From contig DASZOC010000050.1 in NCBI GenBank assembly GCA_035550975.1, positions 1-16,329 on the forward strand: 16,329 bases of DNA, read 5' to 3'. Shown in pieces: positions 1 to 6,600 of the stretch. A program made the translations under genes and the position numbers. The DNA is from DASZOC01 sp035550975. Lineage in GTDB: Bacteria > Actinomycetota > CADDZG01 > WHSQ01. The notes beneath the pieces were generated by a model. The model saw only the letters and a program-made list of their open reading frames with translations, made no database searches and was not told the DNA's origin. Numbering within the stretch: position 1 is the first letter of the stretch; each line of letters opens with the position of its first letter.

Positions 1-23
1 GCCTTACGACAGGGCCTCACTAA

Positions 24-400
24 TTATGGGACCGAGCTCTTGCCGTACTCCGACACCATTCCTGTGATCACTGAGCGGTCGAGTCACTTCCCGCGATAGG
101 AGATGAAGAACGGGTCGTCGTGCTGCAGCCCGTCGACCGCGTTTCGGTAGCGTTGTAGCGCACGGGTCGACGTTCGGCCGAGAGGAAGATCTCGCTGCTT
201 ACGACCCTTGCCCATCACGCGGATGGATCGCCCCTCCAGGTCGACATCACGGGCACTCACCCCCGCGAGCTCCGATACCCGCGCCATCGTGTCGAGTTGT
301 CCGCGGACTGAGGTTTTTTGGCTCGGCAGCGGTCGAGGAACTCCTCTCGGAGATCAAGGATCGTGGGCTCGCCTGTGCGGGTCGTTCCGGGTCGTGCCAT
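24..400 (-). pseudogene. Tyrosine recombinase (phage-type integrase) pseudogene
   Basis: This is a decayed site-specific integrase of the XerC/phage-integrase family. An ATG at 400 follows a strong AAAGGAGG ribosome site and opens an N-terminal core-binding region (LREEFLDRCRAK). At a run of six T's on the plus strand (314-319) the frame shifts: reading one base fewer restores the family-typical NLSPRT. The sequence then jumps directly to the catalytic part, ARVSELAGV with the first catalytic Arg, and GKGRKQR with the beta-hairpin Lys, so roughly 100 residues are missing. The catalytic part stops at TGA (84-86) after FFISYRGK. The same frame continues with LDRSVITGMVSEYGK, which fits the family if the TGA was once an Arg CGA. 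It ends at TAA (24-26) before the HxxR and Tyr motifs. With a frameshift, an internal deletion, a nonsense codon and a missing C-terminus it cannot be active. The lesion assignments are from reading the frames, not from an alignment. Confidence 0.8.
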
Positions 401-434
401 GTTGTTCCTCCTTTGATGGAGGACGGCGCCGAAG

Positions 435-513
435 ACTTGTGCGGCAAAGCCAGCCCAAACACTTGTGCGGTGCTGTTTCGGCGTTGATACAGAACTCCGA
501 AACACTTGTGCGG
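435..513. repeat. Three direct copies of CCGCACAAGT upstream of the integrase remnant
   Basis: On the plus strand the 10-mer ACTTGTGCGG occurs at 435-444, 461-470 and 504-513. Read toward the integrase, each is CCGCACAAGT followed by a T-rich, CGG-containing tail (GTTTCGG in the third copy, GTTTGGG in the second, CTTCGG in the first). Spacings are 26 and 43 bp. They lie 35-113 bp upstream of the recombinase start, where recombinases of mobile elements often have binding or crossover sites. Function is inferred only from position. No regular spacing supports a CRISPR. Confidence 0.65.
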
Positions 514-606
514 TCGGAGCGCTCCTACCGGTTTTGTCGCTCCGTTCCCGAAGTTTCCCGAATACCTGCTCGCCACCAAGACTGCAGGTCAGGGCACAGA
601 TTCCTA

Positions 607-636
607 AGCGGAGGCGGATGGGAATCGAGCCCACCC
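607..636. repeat. Duplicate of the tRNA-Sec 3' end (candidate att site)
   Basis: These 30 bp match 704-733, the 3' end of the tRNA-Sec gene plus 2 bp beyond it, with one mismatch (G at 629 against A at 726). The copies are in direct orientation, 97 bp apart. Many integrative elements insert in tRNA 3' ends and leave such a duplicate. The decayed integrase lies on the same side. The 5' two thirds of a tRNA cannot be folded in front of this copy, so it is a fragment and not a second gene. In the minus-strand direction this copy also forms part of a strong hairpin (CCCACCC with GGGTGGG, inner CCGGC with GCCGG) that might terminate the tRNA transcript. Confidence 0.7.
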
Positions 637-705
637 GAGTGCCGGCGGAGCCGGTGGGTGGGTGAGAAAGCTCGGGCACCTGGGCGGATCCGCCGGAGCG
701 TCTAG

Positions 706-796
706 CGGAGGCGGATGGGAATCGAACCCACCCACCGGGGTTAGCCGGCGCACCGGTTTTGAAGACCGGGAGGGACACCAGTCCCCGTTCGCCTCC
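706..796 (-). tRNA. selC: tRNA-Sec (selenocysteine, anticodon TCA)
   Basis: The minus-strand sequence begins GGAGGCGAACGGGGAC and ends with CCGCCTCC plus a G discriminator. The 7-bp acceptor stem GGAGGCG pairs with CGCCTCC. A long D-arm (GGGGAC with GTCCC), an anticodon stem CCGGT/ACCGG around CTTCAAA (anticodon TCA), a long variable arm and a T-arm GTGGG TTCGATT CCCAT follow. Length (about 90 nt), extended D-stem, large variable arm and the UGA-reading anticodon are the marks of bacterial tRNA-Sec. CCA is not encoded. Its presence implies that the organism decodes some UGA codons as selenocysteine with SelA, SelB and SelD, none of which are in this window. Exact ends could differ by one base. 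Confidence 0.93.
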
Positions 797-838
797 TCGA
801 GCGACCGAGCATAGGCGGCCGCCGATTACGGTTGCGGC

Positions 839-1099
839 GTGGCGCACGTGAGGGAACCGCACGAGTACCTCGTCGAGAAGGTCAAGCAGGCGCTGGCGGA
901 GGACCCGAGGGCCGGCGAGATCGCCCTCGACGTGCAGATCGCCGGCGACACGATCTTCGTCCGAGGAAGCGTCGCGACCGAAGCCCGCCGTGACGCTCTG
1001 ACCGACGTGGTGCGAGACGCGGCCCCGGGATGGGACGTCCGCAACGAGACGGAGGTCCCGGACCTGTCCGGGCCTCCCGTGGTCGAGAACCTCGAGTGA
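839..1099 (+). CDS. BON-domain protein, 86 aa
   Basis: This is a small soluble protein made almost entirely of one BON domain. The alpha-beta pattern is a charged helix (EYLVEKVKQAL), then ALDVQIAGDTIFVRGSVATEARRDALTDVV, with the central FVRGSV strand-turn and the following helix typical of the family. BON domains bind membranes, phospholipids or other macromolecules, and the family gives no more specific role. No signal peptide is seen. The GTG start at 839 has only a weak ribosome site, and a second GTG at 848 is possible. The stop codon overlaps the start of the metallophosphoesterase (GTGA), so the two are probably translated together. It begins about 40 bp from the divergent tRNA-Sec gene. 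Confidence 0.75.
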   Translation: MAHVREPHEYLVEKVKQALAEDPRAGEIALDVQIAGDTIFVRGSVATEARRDALTDVVRDAAPGWDVRNETEVPDLSGPPVVENLE

Positions 1100-1818
1100 T
1101 CCGGATAGCAGCCGTCGCGGACGTCCACTTCGGCCCCGACAGCCGCGGGACCTTGCGCGAGCACTTCCAAGCGGCGACCGATCACGCAGACGTGCTGCTC
1201 GTCGCGGGCGACCTGACGCGTCACGGCCTTGCGGACGAGGCGGCGGTTTTCGCGGAGGAGGTGGCGGGCATAGACGTCCCGGTCGTGGTCGTGCTGGGCA
1301 ACCACGACTACCACTCCGACCAGGAGCGGGACATCCGAACCGCGATGGAGGGTGCGGGCGCCACGGTCCTGGAAGGTGAGGCCACGACGATCGAGGTGAA
1401 CGGGGACCGCGTGGGGATCGCAGGGACGAAGGGCTTCGGCGGCGGCTTCGTGGGCGCCTGCGCCAGCGACTTCGGCGAGCCCGAGATGAAGGGGTTCGTG
1501 CAGACGACGAAGGCGTACGCGGCGAGACTCACGGAGGTCTTGAAGTCGCTCGACGCGGACTGGCGCGTCGCGCTCCTCCACTACTCGCCGGTGGAAGAGA
1601 CGCTGGCCGGCGAGCGGCTCGAGATCTACCCGTTCCTCGGCTCGTACCTGTTGGCCGAGGCGATCGATTCGGCAGGCGCCGACCTCGTGTTCCACGGGCA
1701 CGCGCACGGGGGCCGCGAGAAAGGCGCGACCGCCGCGGGCGTCCCCGTGCGCAACGTCGCGCAACCGGTCATCCGCCGGCCCTACGGCATCTACTGCCTG
1801 GGGAGCGACGATTGCTGA
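1096..1818 (+). CDS. Calcineurin-like metallophosphoesterase, 240 aa
   Basis: This is a binuclear-metal phosphoesterase with the full motif set in order: DVH (residues 9-11), GDLT (38-41), GNHD (68-71), an LLHYSP segment carrying the fourth His region, and GHAHGG near the C-terminus. Substrate cannot be told from sequence. The family covers phosphoproteins, cyclic nucleotides, nucleotides and nucleic acids. There is no signal peptide or membrane segment, so it is likely cytoplasmic. The GTG at 1096 is preferred over the upstream in-frame ATG at 1030 because it starts exactly at MIRIAAVADVH, the usual N-terminus, and overlaps the BON gene stop by 4 nt. The upstream ATG would run 70 bases into the BON gene. 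Confidence 0.88.
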   Translation: MIRIAAVADVHFGPDSRGTLREHFQAATDHADVLLVAGDLTRHGLADEAAVFAEEVAGIDVPVVVVLGNHDYHSDQERDIRTAMEGAGATVLEGEATTIEVNGDRVGIAGTKGFGGGFVGACASDFGEPEMKGFVQTTKAYAARLTEVLKSLDADWRVALLHYSPVEETLAGERLEIYPFLGSYLLAEAIDSAGADLVFHGHAHGGREKGATAAGVPVRNVAQPVIRRPYGIYCLGSDDC

Positions 1819-1840
1819 GGCCGATCAGTGACGACGCCCG

Positions 1841-2467
1841 ATGAGTGACGACGCGACCGACCAGGTCGCTGCAGCCGAAGTCTTCCGCGAGGTCGTCAAG
1901 CTCCTCGAGGAAGGAGGCTTCGACTACGCGGTCGGAGGCGGCCTGGCAACGGACCACTGGAAGGGAGGCGCCGACCACATCGCGGACATCGACGTGATGA
2001 TCCGCGAGGACGACGCGGAGCCGATCCTCGAAACCTTCCGAGGCACCGGATACAAGACTGCGGAGATGGAGCACTCGTGGTTGCACAAGGCGTTCAAGGA
2101 CGGCATCACGATCGACGTCATCTACGAGCTGGCCAACGGCGCGCGCCTCGACGACCGTTTCCTCGCCCATCGCACGCGCGTCGACATGTTCGGCGTGCGC
2201 CCGCAGGTCTCGTCGGCCGAGGACCAGGTGGCGTCGCTAACCGCCACCGTCGACCGCATGACGATCGGGCAGCACTGGTTCAGCATCATCGACCTGATGG
2301 CGAACAACGACCTCGAGTGGGACTACGTCATAGCGCGCGCCCAGAAGGTCCCGATGAAGATGCTCAGCGTCGTCTACTTCGCTCTCTCGGAGAGCGTCCC
2401 GATCCAGCGCGGCGTCATCGACCAGCTGAGCGCGATAGCCGATGCGGCCAAGGAAGCCGACGCGTAG
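1841..2467 (+). CDS. Nucleotidyltransferase-fold protein, 208 aa
   Basis: The N-terminal third carries the pol-beta-type nucleotidyltransferase signature: YAVGGGLATDHW (about residues 29-40), the metal-binding pair D49 and D51 in ADIDVMI, and a third carboxylate D92 in ITIDVIYEL. This resembles the small uncharacterised nucleotidyltransferase families that include minimal nucleotidyltransferases and AbiEii-like toxins. The C-terminal half is helical and unassigned. It follows the metallophosphoesterase by 22 bp on the same strand and may be in the same operon. A partner HEPN or antitoxin gene, expected for a toxin-antitoxin MNT system, is not next to it, so a housekeeping or RNA/protein-modifying role is equally possible. 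The substrate is unknown. Confidence 0.72.
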   Translation: MSDDATDQVAAAEVFREVVKLLEEGGFDYAVGGGLATDHWKGGADHIADIDVMIREDDAEPILETFRGTGYKTAEMEHSWLHKAFKDGITIDVIYELANGARLDDRFLAHRTRVDMFGVRPQVSSAEDQVASLTATVDRMTIGQHWFSIIDLMANNDLEWDYVIARAQKVPMKMLSVVYFALSESVPIQRGVIDQLSAIADAAKEADA

Positions 2468-2499
2468 ACCTCGAGCGGCGACAAGCGACCGACCGCGTC

Positions 2500-3474
2500 T
2501 CAGGCCCCGGCAGGGATGAAGGAGCCGTCGAAGTAGATCCCGTTCGCGAGCGCGGCCCCGGCCGGCACGTGCTCGCCCGGCCACACGATGCAATCGCGAA
2601 GCGATGCCCCCGCGCCGACCTCTGCCCCGGCGAGCACGATCGCGCCGGGGCCCAGGGACGCGTCCTCCACGAGCGCACCCGGCCCGGCGTAAGCTGGCAC
2701 GTCCGCTGAGATCGCACCGGGAGCACGCACGACGTCGGGGCGCGCGAGCATGTCGACCGACGCGCGCACCAACCGCTGGTACGTCCCGCTGTCGCACGCA
2801 TAACCCTCGTGCTCGAACAGGTTGACCGCGCCCGCGTCGACCAGGCCGCGCAGCAGCCCCTCGGTCAGGCCCAGAGGAACCCGGGACTCGATCGCGCGCA
2901 GCACGTCGCGGTCGAAACAAGCCGCGCCCAGGAACAGGTATCCGGCGCGGCTCTCGCTTCTGCGATCCACGAGCCGCGGGCCACCGCCGTCGATCACCAA
3001 GTCGGCCCGTGCGTCCACGCGCCGGACCGCCAACGTCGCCGGTTGAACGCCGGCCGCGTGGGCATCGAGCAGCGCCGCGACGTCGAGATCGCTGACGAGG
3101 TCACAGTTATAGGTGACGACGGTCCGCTCGAGGTCGGAGAGCAGGCGGCGCAGCGTCCCCGCCGTCCCGAGCGGCTCCTCCCCCTCGTCCAGCACGACGA
3201 CGCCGGGGCGACCGGCGAGGTGATCGCGCAGCAGGCGGCCGTGGTGGCTGACGTTCACGAACCGCGCCGCCCATCCGACCGCCGCTCCCCGGGCCAGGGC
3301 GAGATCGACGAGGGGGACGTCCAGCACCGGGACCAGCGCCTTGGGGAGGCGCTCCGTCAGGGGCCGCAGGCGGGTGCCGCGGCCCGCCGCGAACACGACC
3401 TCGCTGAGGCGCCCCGACCCGGCCCGGCCACGGCCGAAGACGTCCGGCCGAGGCACGACAGAAGCGGCAAGCAT
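2500..3474 (-). CDS. Sugar-nucleotide pyrophosphorylase-like nucleotidyltransferase
   Basis: This enzyme would join a sugar 1-phosphate to an NTP, giving an NDP-sugar. The Rossmann-type N-terminus has the signature AAGRGTRLRPLTERLPKAL, where the G-x-G-T-R loop binds the nucleotide and the Pro-Lys contacts phosphate. NCDLVSD is the metal-Asp segment, and YACDSGTYQRL matches the usual W-x-D-x-GTxxxY element. The last about 80 residues (PGALVEDASLGPGAIVLAGAEVGAGASLRDCIVWPG) form a left-handed beta-helix tail as in mannose-1-phosphate guanylyltransferases and GlmU-like enzymes. Which sugar and which NTP cannot be fixed from this. The start is uncertain. ATG 3474 gives 324 aa with about 24 residues before the conserved core; the frame stays open to 3576. 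It converges with the upstream nucleotidyltransferase gene over a 32-bp gap. Confidence 0.82.
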   Translation of the reverse strand: MLAASVVPRPDVFGRGRAGSGRLSEVVFAAGRGTRLRPLTERLPKALVPVLDVPLVDLALARGAAVGWAARFVNVSHHGRLLRDHLAGRPGVVVLDEGEEPLGTAGTLRRLLSDLERTVVTYNCDLVSDLDVAALLDAHAAGVQPATLAVRRVDARADLVIDGGGPRLVDRRSESRAGYLFLGAACFDRDVLRAIESRVPLGLTEGLLRGLVDAGAVNLFEHEGYACDSGTYQRLVRASVDMLARPDVVRAPGAISADVPAYAGPGALVEDASLGPGAIVLAGAEVGAGASLRDCIVWPGEHVPAGAALANGIYFDGSFIPAGA

Positions 3475-3791
3475 GCCGCACGGTAACCCCGGCCGGAGGA
3501 GGTATCCGGAGCCTCCGTGGCGAATAGGTGTATCGAAAGACGATATTCCGGGCATGTTTCTCGATCCGACGGCCAAAAACGCCGCCCACAGGCGTGGATC
3601 GAGCCGGATTCGTAGGCAACGCGGGGAACGTTTCTGGGTACTAGTTCGTTAGTACTGACTAGAACCACCCGAAAGGGCCATTGTTCGGGCGAAACCGGAC
3701 AAATAGCCTTCAAGGCCAAGGTCCTATCACCCGATAGGGACATCACGGCTGGCACGAACCGGGGGCGGACGCGGAGCCCCGAGGGGGACGG
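3475..3791 (+). promoter_or_regulatory. Long structured leader and control region of the sigma factor gene
   Basis: No gene is apparent in these 317 bp. From 3637 on they can fold repeatedly. GGTACTAGT (3637-3645) pairs with ACTAGAACC (3658-3666) with one mismatch. TTGTTCGG (3681-3688) pairs with CCGGACAA (3695-3702) around a GCGAAA loop. GTCCTATC (3721-3728) pairs with GATAGGGAC (3733-3741) with one bulge. CGGGG pairs with CCCCG just before the ribosome site GAGGGGG at 3781. The order AAAGGGC, GCGAAA-capped hairpin, GGAC, AGCC, GGTCC stem, CGGCTGG recalls c-di-GMP-I (GEMM) riboswitches, but the conserved GGACGCAAAGCC reads GGACAAATAGCC here. A riboswitch or other cis-acting RNA is a hypothesis. 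Confidence 0.4.
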
Positions 3792-4451
3792 ATGGCGACT
3801 GGTACCAAGACGGCGGTAAAGGTCAACCTGAACGAGCTGGAGGACCACGAGCTCGTCGCAGGCGTGCGCTCCGGTGACGACCGCTGCATCGAGATCCTGC
3901 TGTCCCGGTACCGCAACTTCGCCCGCTCGAAGGCTCGCAACTACTTCCTCGCCGGTTCCGACAAGGAAGACGTCGTCCAGGAAGGCATGATCGGCCTGTT
4001 CAAGGCGATCCGGGACTTCTCGGACGAGACCGGCACCCCGTTCCGGGCGTTCGCGGAGCTCTGCATCTCCCGCCAGATCCTCACCGCGATCAAGACCGCG
4101 AACCGCCAGAAGCACCAACCGCTCAACTCCTCGGTGTCCCTGGACGCGCCGGTCTACGGCGACGAGTCTTCGGATCGTTCCGTCGGCGACAACATCGTCG
4201 CCGCGCAGCAGACGAGCGACCCGATCGAGCTGGTGATCTCGGCCCAGGAGATCGAGGCCATCAGGGACTCGATGAAAGAGAACTTGACCGAGCTCGAGGG
4301 TGACGTGCTGCGTCTGTACATGGACGGGAAGTCCTACGAGGAGATCGCCGGCGTGCTGGGCAACCACGTGAAGTCGATCGACAATGCCCTTCAGCGCATC
4401 AAGCGCAAGCTGCAGCGCCACATCGAGCAGCGCAACGAGCTCGTCGTCTAG
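3792..4451 (+). CDS. SigH-like RNA polymerase sigma factor, 219 aa
   Basis: This is a sigma-70-family factor closest by eye to the Bacillus sporulation/stationary-phase SigH group. Region 2 is very similar: ARSKARNYFLAGSDKEDVVQ then EGMIGLFKAIRDF, followed by FRAFAELCISRQI and IKTANRQKHQPLNSSVSLD. Region 3 is short or absent. Region 4 (about residues 165-213) contains LTELEGDVLRLYMDGKSYEE followed by the helix-turn-helix IAGVLGNHVKSIDNALQRIK. It would direct core RNA polymerase to an alternative promoter set. The ATG at 3792 follows GAGGGGGACGG. The gene stands alone with a long structured leader, suggesting control of its own expression. No anti-sigma gene is adjacent. It converges with the 110-aa gene, 19 bp apart. 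Confidence 0.88.
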   Translation: MATGTKTAVKVNLNELEDHELVAGVRSGDDRCIEILLSRYRNFARSKARNYFLAGSDKEDVVQEGMIGLFKAIRDFSDETGTPFRAFAELCISRQILTAIKTANRQKHQPLNSSVSLDAPVYGDESSDRSVGDNIVAAQQTSDPIELVISAQEIEAIRDSMKENLTELEGDVLRLYMDGKSYEEIAGVLGNHVKSIDNALQRIKRKLQRHIEQRNELVV

Positions 4452-4470
4452 CTCTCTCCAGCAACTAGCT

Positions 4471-4803
4471 CTACAGCCCCGGCCAGTCCCTCTTCTTCTC
4501 TTCGACGTCCGGCCACTCTGTCTGCGCGGGCTCGTCGGCTCCCGCCAGCACATCGCCGAGGTCCTTCTTGCCTCCGATGTCTCCGGCCGCGCTCAGCAGG
4601 TCTTCGAGCTTGGCCCGCTCCTTGCCCTCGAGCCTGATGCGCAACGCCGCGAGGACCTCGGCGTGGTGATCCATCAACCCCGGCCCCCGGTCGATCTCCG
4701 CGAGCGCGTCGGCCGCCTTCTGCAACAGCTTCCGATCCTCTTTGGCGGCGGGACGCAGACGCTCGACCTCGTCGCCGGCAGGGTGGTCGTCGGAAGGTGT
4801 CAT
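4471..4803 (-). CDS. Small unrecognised protein coupled to the PiT transporter, 110 aa
   Basis: I do not recognise this family. The protein is short, soluble and highly charged, with an Asp/Glu-rich first 20 residues, a probable amphipathic helix (KLLQKAADALAEID), a central LAALRIRLEGKERAKLEDLL helix, and an acidic, Trp-containing tail (EWPDVEEKKRDWPGL). There is no signal peptide or membrane segment. Its ATG (4803-4801) overlaps the PiT stop as ATGA, so it is translationally coupled as the last gene of the PhoU-like/PiT operon. That context suggests a role in phosphate transport or storage, or in regulating the transporter. This is inference from position only. The gene is supported by the overlap and by the consistently codon-like frame. 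Confidence 0.6.
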   Translation of the reverse strand: MTPSDDHPAGDEVERLRPAAKEDRKLLQKAADALAEIDRGPGLMDHHAEVLAALRIRLEGKERAKLEDLLSAAGDIGGKKDLGDVLAGADEPAQTEWPDVEEKKRDWPGL

Positions 4804-5909
4804 GCGGACGCCAGTGCGATGCGCTCGGAGTTCTCTCTTACCTCCCTGCGGTTCTTCGCGAACAACAGGTAGCCGATGAACGCCAGGACCGCGACGATCA
4901 GACCCAACACGAGCGTCGGCTCGTAGTTGGCGAACGCCTTCTCGAGGAAGTACGCGAGCACCATGCACGACGGCCACGTGAAGATCCACGCGAGGACCAC
5001 CTGGCCGGCGACCCCCCAGCGCACGGCAGACAAGCGCTCCGTCGCGCCGACGCCCATGATGGCGGAGCCGATCGCGTGGGTCGTCGATACGGGGATGCCG
5101 AGCATCCCCGCGCCCGTGATGACCGCCGCGGCGCCGGTCTCGGCCGCGAAGCCGTGCACCGGCTCGAGCTTCGTGAGTCGCAAACCCAGCGTGCGGATCA
5201 CCCGCCACCCGCCGACGGACGTGCCAAGGCCCATGACGACCGCGGCCGACACGATGATCCACGTGTCGATCGGGAACTCCTCGGGGGCGGGCTCGCCCGG
5301 GTGGTTCGCGAGGTAGATGGCGAGAGCGATGATCCCCATCGTCTTCTGCGCGTCGTTCAGGCCATGGCTGAACGCCATGAACCCCGCAGACGCCATCTGC
5401 GCCTTGCCGAAGATGCGTCGCACTAGCGTCGGTTTGACCTTCGAGAAGATCCAGTAGATCGAGACCATGATCAGGAGCGCGACGAGGAACCCACCCACCG
5501 GCGAGGTGACGAGACCGATCAACGCCTTCCGCGTGCCCTCCCACTCGAGACCCTCGAGGCCGCCCGCGGCATAGCCGGCGCCGAGCAGCCCCGCGACCAG
5601 CGCATGCGACTCGCTCGACGGCAGCCCGAAGTACTGCGCGCCCAGTGCCCAGATCGTCGCCCCCAGTACCGCCGCCGCGATCGTCTCGAGCGACACGATG
5701 TCTGCGCTGACGATGCCCTTCGCGATCGTCTTCGCCACCTCGGTGCCGGCCAGCGCGCCGACGAGGTTGAGCACCGCCGCCATACCAACGGCGACCATAG
5801 GGCGCATCACGCGAGTGGAGACGACCGTTGCTATCGAGTTGGGCGCATCGGTCCATCCGTTCGCGAACTCGAACAGGTACGCGATGAGCAGAACGATCCA
5901 GAGCTCCAT
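4800..5909 (-). CDS. PiT-family inorganic phosphate transporter, 369 aa
   Basis: This is a low-affinity, proton- or metal-phosphate-coupled Pi symporter of the inner membrane. It is nearly all hydrophobic segments, about ten. The duplicated family signature is visible: GWTDAPNSIATVVSTR (residues 18-33), FMAFSHGLNDAQKTMGIIAL in the middle, and GFAAETGAAAVITGAGMLGI followed by STTHAIGSAIMGVG in the second half. Length is at the short end of bacterial PiT proteins, as usual for Pit-accessory pairs. The ATG at 5909 overlaps the upstream DUF47/PhoU-like gene stop by one base (TGATG). The 3' end overlaps the 110-aa gene. The operon order regulator, transporter, small protein is under the PHO box at 6601-6644, which fits use in Pi limitation or homeostasis. 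Confidence 0.93.
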   Translation of the reverse strand: MELWIVLLIAYLFEFANGWTDAPNSIATVVSTRVMRPMVAVGMAAVLNLVGALAGTEVAKTIAKGIVSADIVSLETIAAAVLGATIWALGAQYFGLPSSESHALVAGLLGAGYAAGGLEGLEWEGTRKALIGLVTSPVGGFLVALLIMVSIYWIFSKVKPTLVRRIFGKAQMASAGFMAFSHGLNDAQKTMGIIALAIYLANHPGEPAPEEFPIDTWIIVSAAVVMGLGTSVGGWRVIRTLGLRLTKLEPVHGFAAETGAAAVITGAGMLGIPVSTTHAIGSAIMGVGATERLSAVRWGVAGQVVLAWIFTWPSCMVLAYFLEKAFANYEPTLVLGLIVAVLAFIGYLLFAKNRREVRENSERIALASA

Positions 5910-6529
5910 CAGCCCTGCTTCAGGACGATGCCTTCGATCGTATTGGCGACGTCCTCGAGCCGGTCGATCGCGGCCTCGATCTCTTCGATGATGTCCTTCC
6001 ACTTCAAGACGTCCATCGCCTTGTAGTCGCCGGAGAAGAGCTCCGCGATCGTGCGCCGGTAGGAACGGTCGCCTTCGTTCTCCAAGCGGTTGATCTCGAT
6101 CCAGTAGGTCTCGAGGTTCTTCATCTTGCGCAACCCCGGCATCGCGTCGGCGGTGTGAGCCGCGGCGGTAGCGAGCGTCTTGCACAGCTGCACCATCTGG
6201 GGAAGCGGTTGTTCGATCTTGTGCAGTTGCAGATACTCGGCGGCCGCCTCGATGTGATCGAGGACGTCGTCGAGGCTCGACGCAAGCCGGTGGATGTCCT
6301 CGCGGTCGAACGGCGTGATGAACGACGTGTTCAACCGCCGCATCACCTCGTGCGTGAGCTCGTCGCCCTCATGCTCGAGGTCGACGACACGCCCGGCCTT
6401 GCGATCGAGGTCGGAGTAGTCCTCCAACAGGTCCAGCAGCGCGTCGGCACCCTGTTGCACCTTGCGAGCGAGCTCCTCGAACAGGTCGAAGAACGACTCC
6501 TCGCGCGGGATCAATCTCAAACGGGCCAA
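5909..6529 (-). CDS. DUF47/PhoU-like phosphate transport regulator, 206 aa
   Basis: This is an all-helical protein of the DUF47 (YkaA) family, a PhoU relative commonly paired with PiT transporters and thought to modulate them. Family features include the opening LIPREESFFDLFEELARKV, the helix DLEHEGDELTHEVMRRLNTS, then FITPFDREDIHRLASSLDDV with LDHIEAAAEYL. Its second half repeats the three-helix pattern (EINRLENEGDRSYRRTIAEL). These D/E-rich helices hold metal clusters in PhoU proteins. I chose the TTG at 6529: it follows AGGAGG on the minus strand and gives the usual N-terminus MARLRLIPREE. An ATG start would be far upstream and lacks family similarity. The gene is first in its operon, divergent from the kinase gene across a 145-bp control region. 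Confidence 0.88.
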   Translation of the reverse strand: MARLRLIPREESFFDLFEELARKVQQGADALLDLLEDYSDLDRKAGRVVDLEHEGDELTHEVMRRLNTSFITPFDREDIHRLASSLDDVLDHIEAAAEYLQLHKIEQPLPQMVQLCKTLATAAAHTADAMPGLRKMKNLETYWIEINRLENEGDRSYRRTIAELFSGDYKAMDVLKWKDIIEEIEAAIDRLEDVANTIEGIVLKQG

Positions 6530-6600
6530 TGCTCCTCCTGGTCTGGGCTCGGGTCGGACCGGGCGGAACTCTAACGGCCGGACAAGCCCGCACCGCTGGT

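Noticed and set aside
84..86. In-frame TGA of the integrase remnant read as selenocysteine because a tRNA-Sec gene lies nearby.
   Set aside because: The position is an Arg in family-type sequence, there is no SECIS-like hairpin after it, and the gene has further lesions. A C-to-T change in CGA is simpler.
435..513. CRISPR-like array.
   Set aside because: Repeats are 10 bp with unequal spacings of 26 and 43 bp, and no Cas gene is near.
607..700. A second tRNA gene ending at 607.
   Set aside because: Only the 3' acceptor/T-arm part is matched. The upstream 60 nt on the minus strand fold into a different hairpin and do not give D and anticodon arms.
826..1764. Long minus-strand open frame opposite the BON and phosphoesterase genes.
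   Set aside because: It is an Arg/Val/Leu-rich antisense frame of GC-rich coding DNA, lacking ribosome site and domain signatures.
3357..4553. Long minus-strand open frame across the sigma factor gene.
   Set aside because: It covers a well-supported sigma factor on the other strand and shows no family motif.
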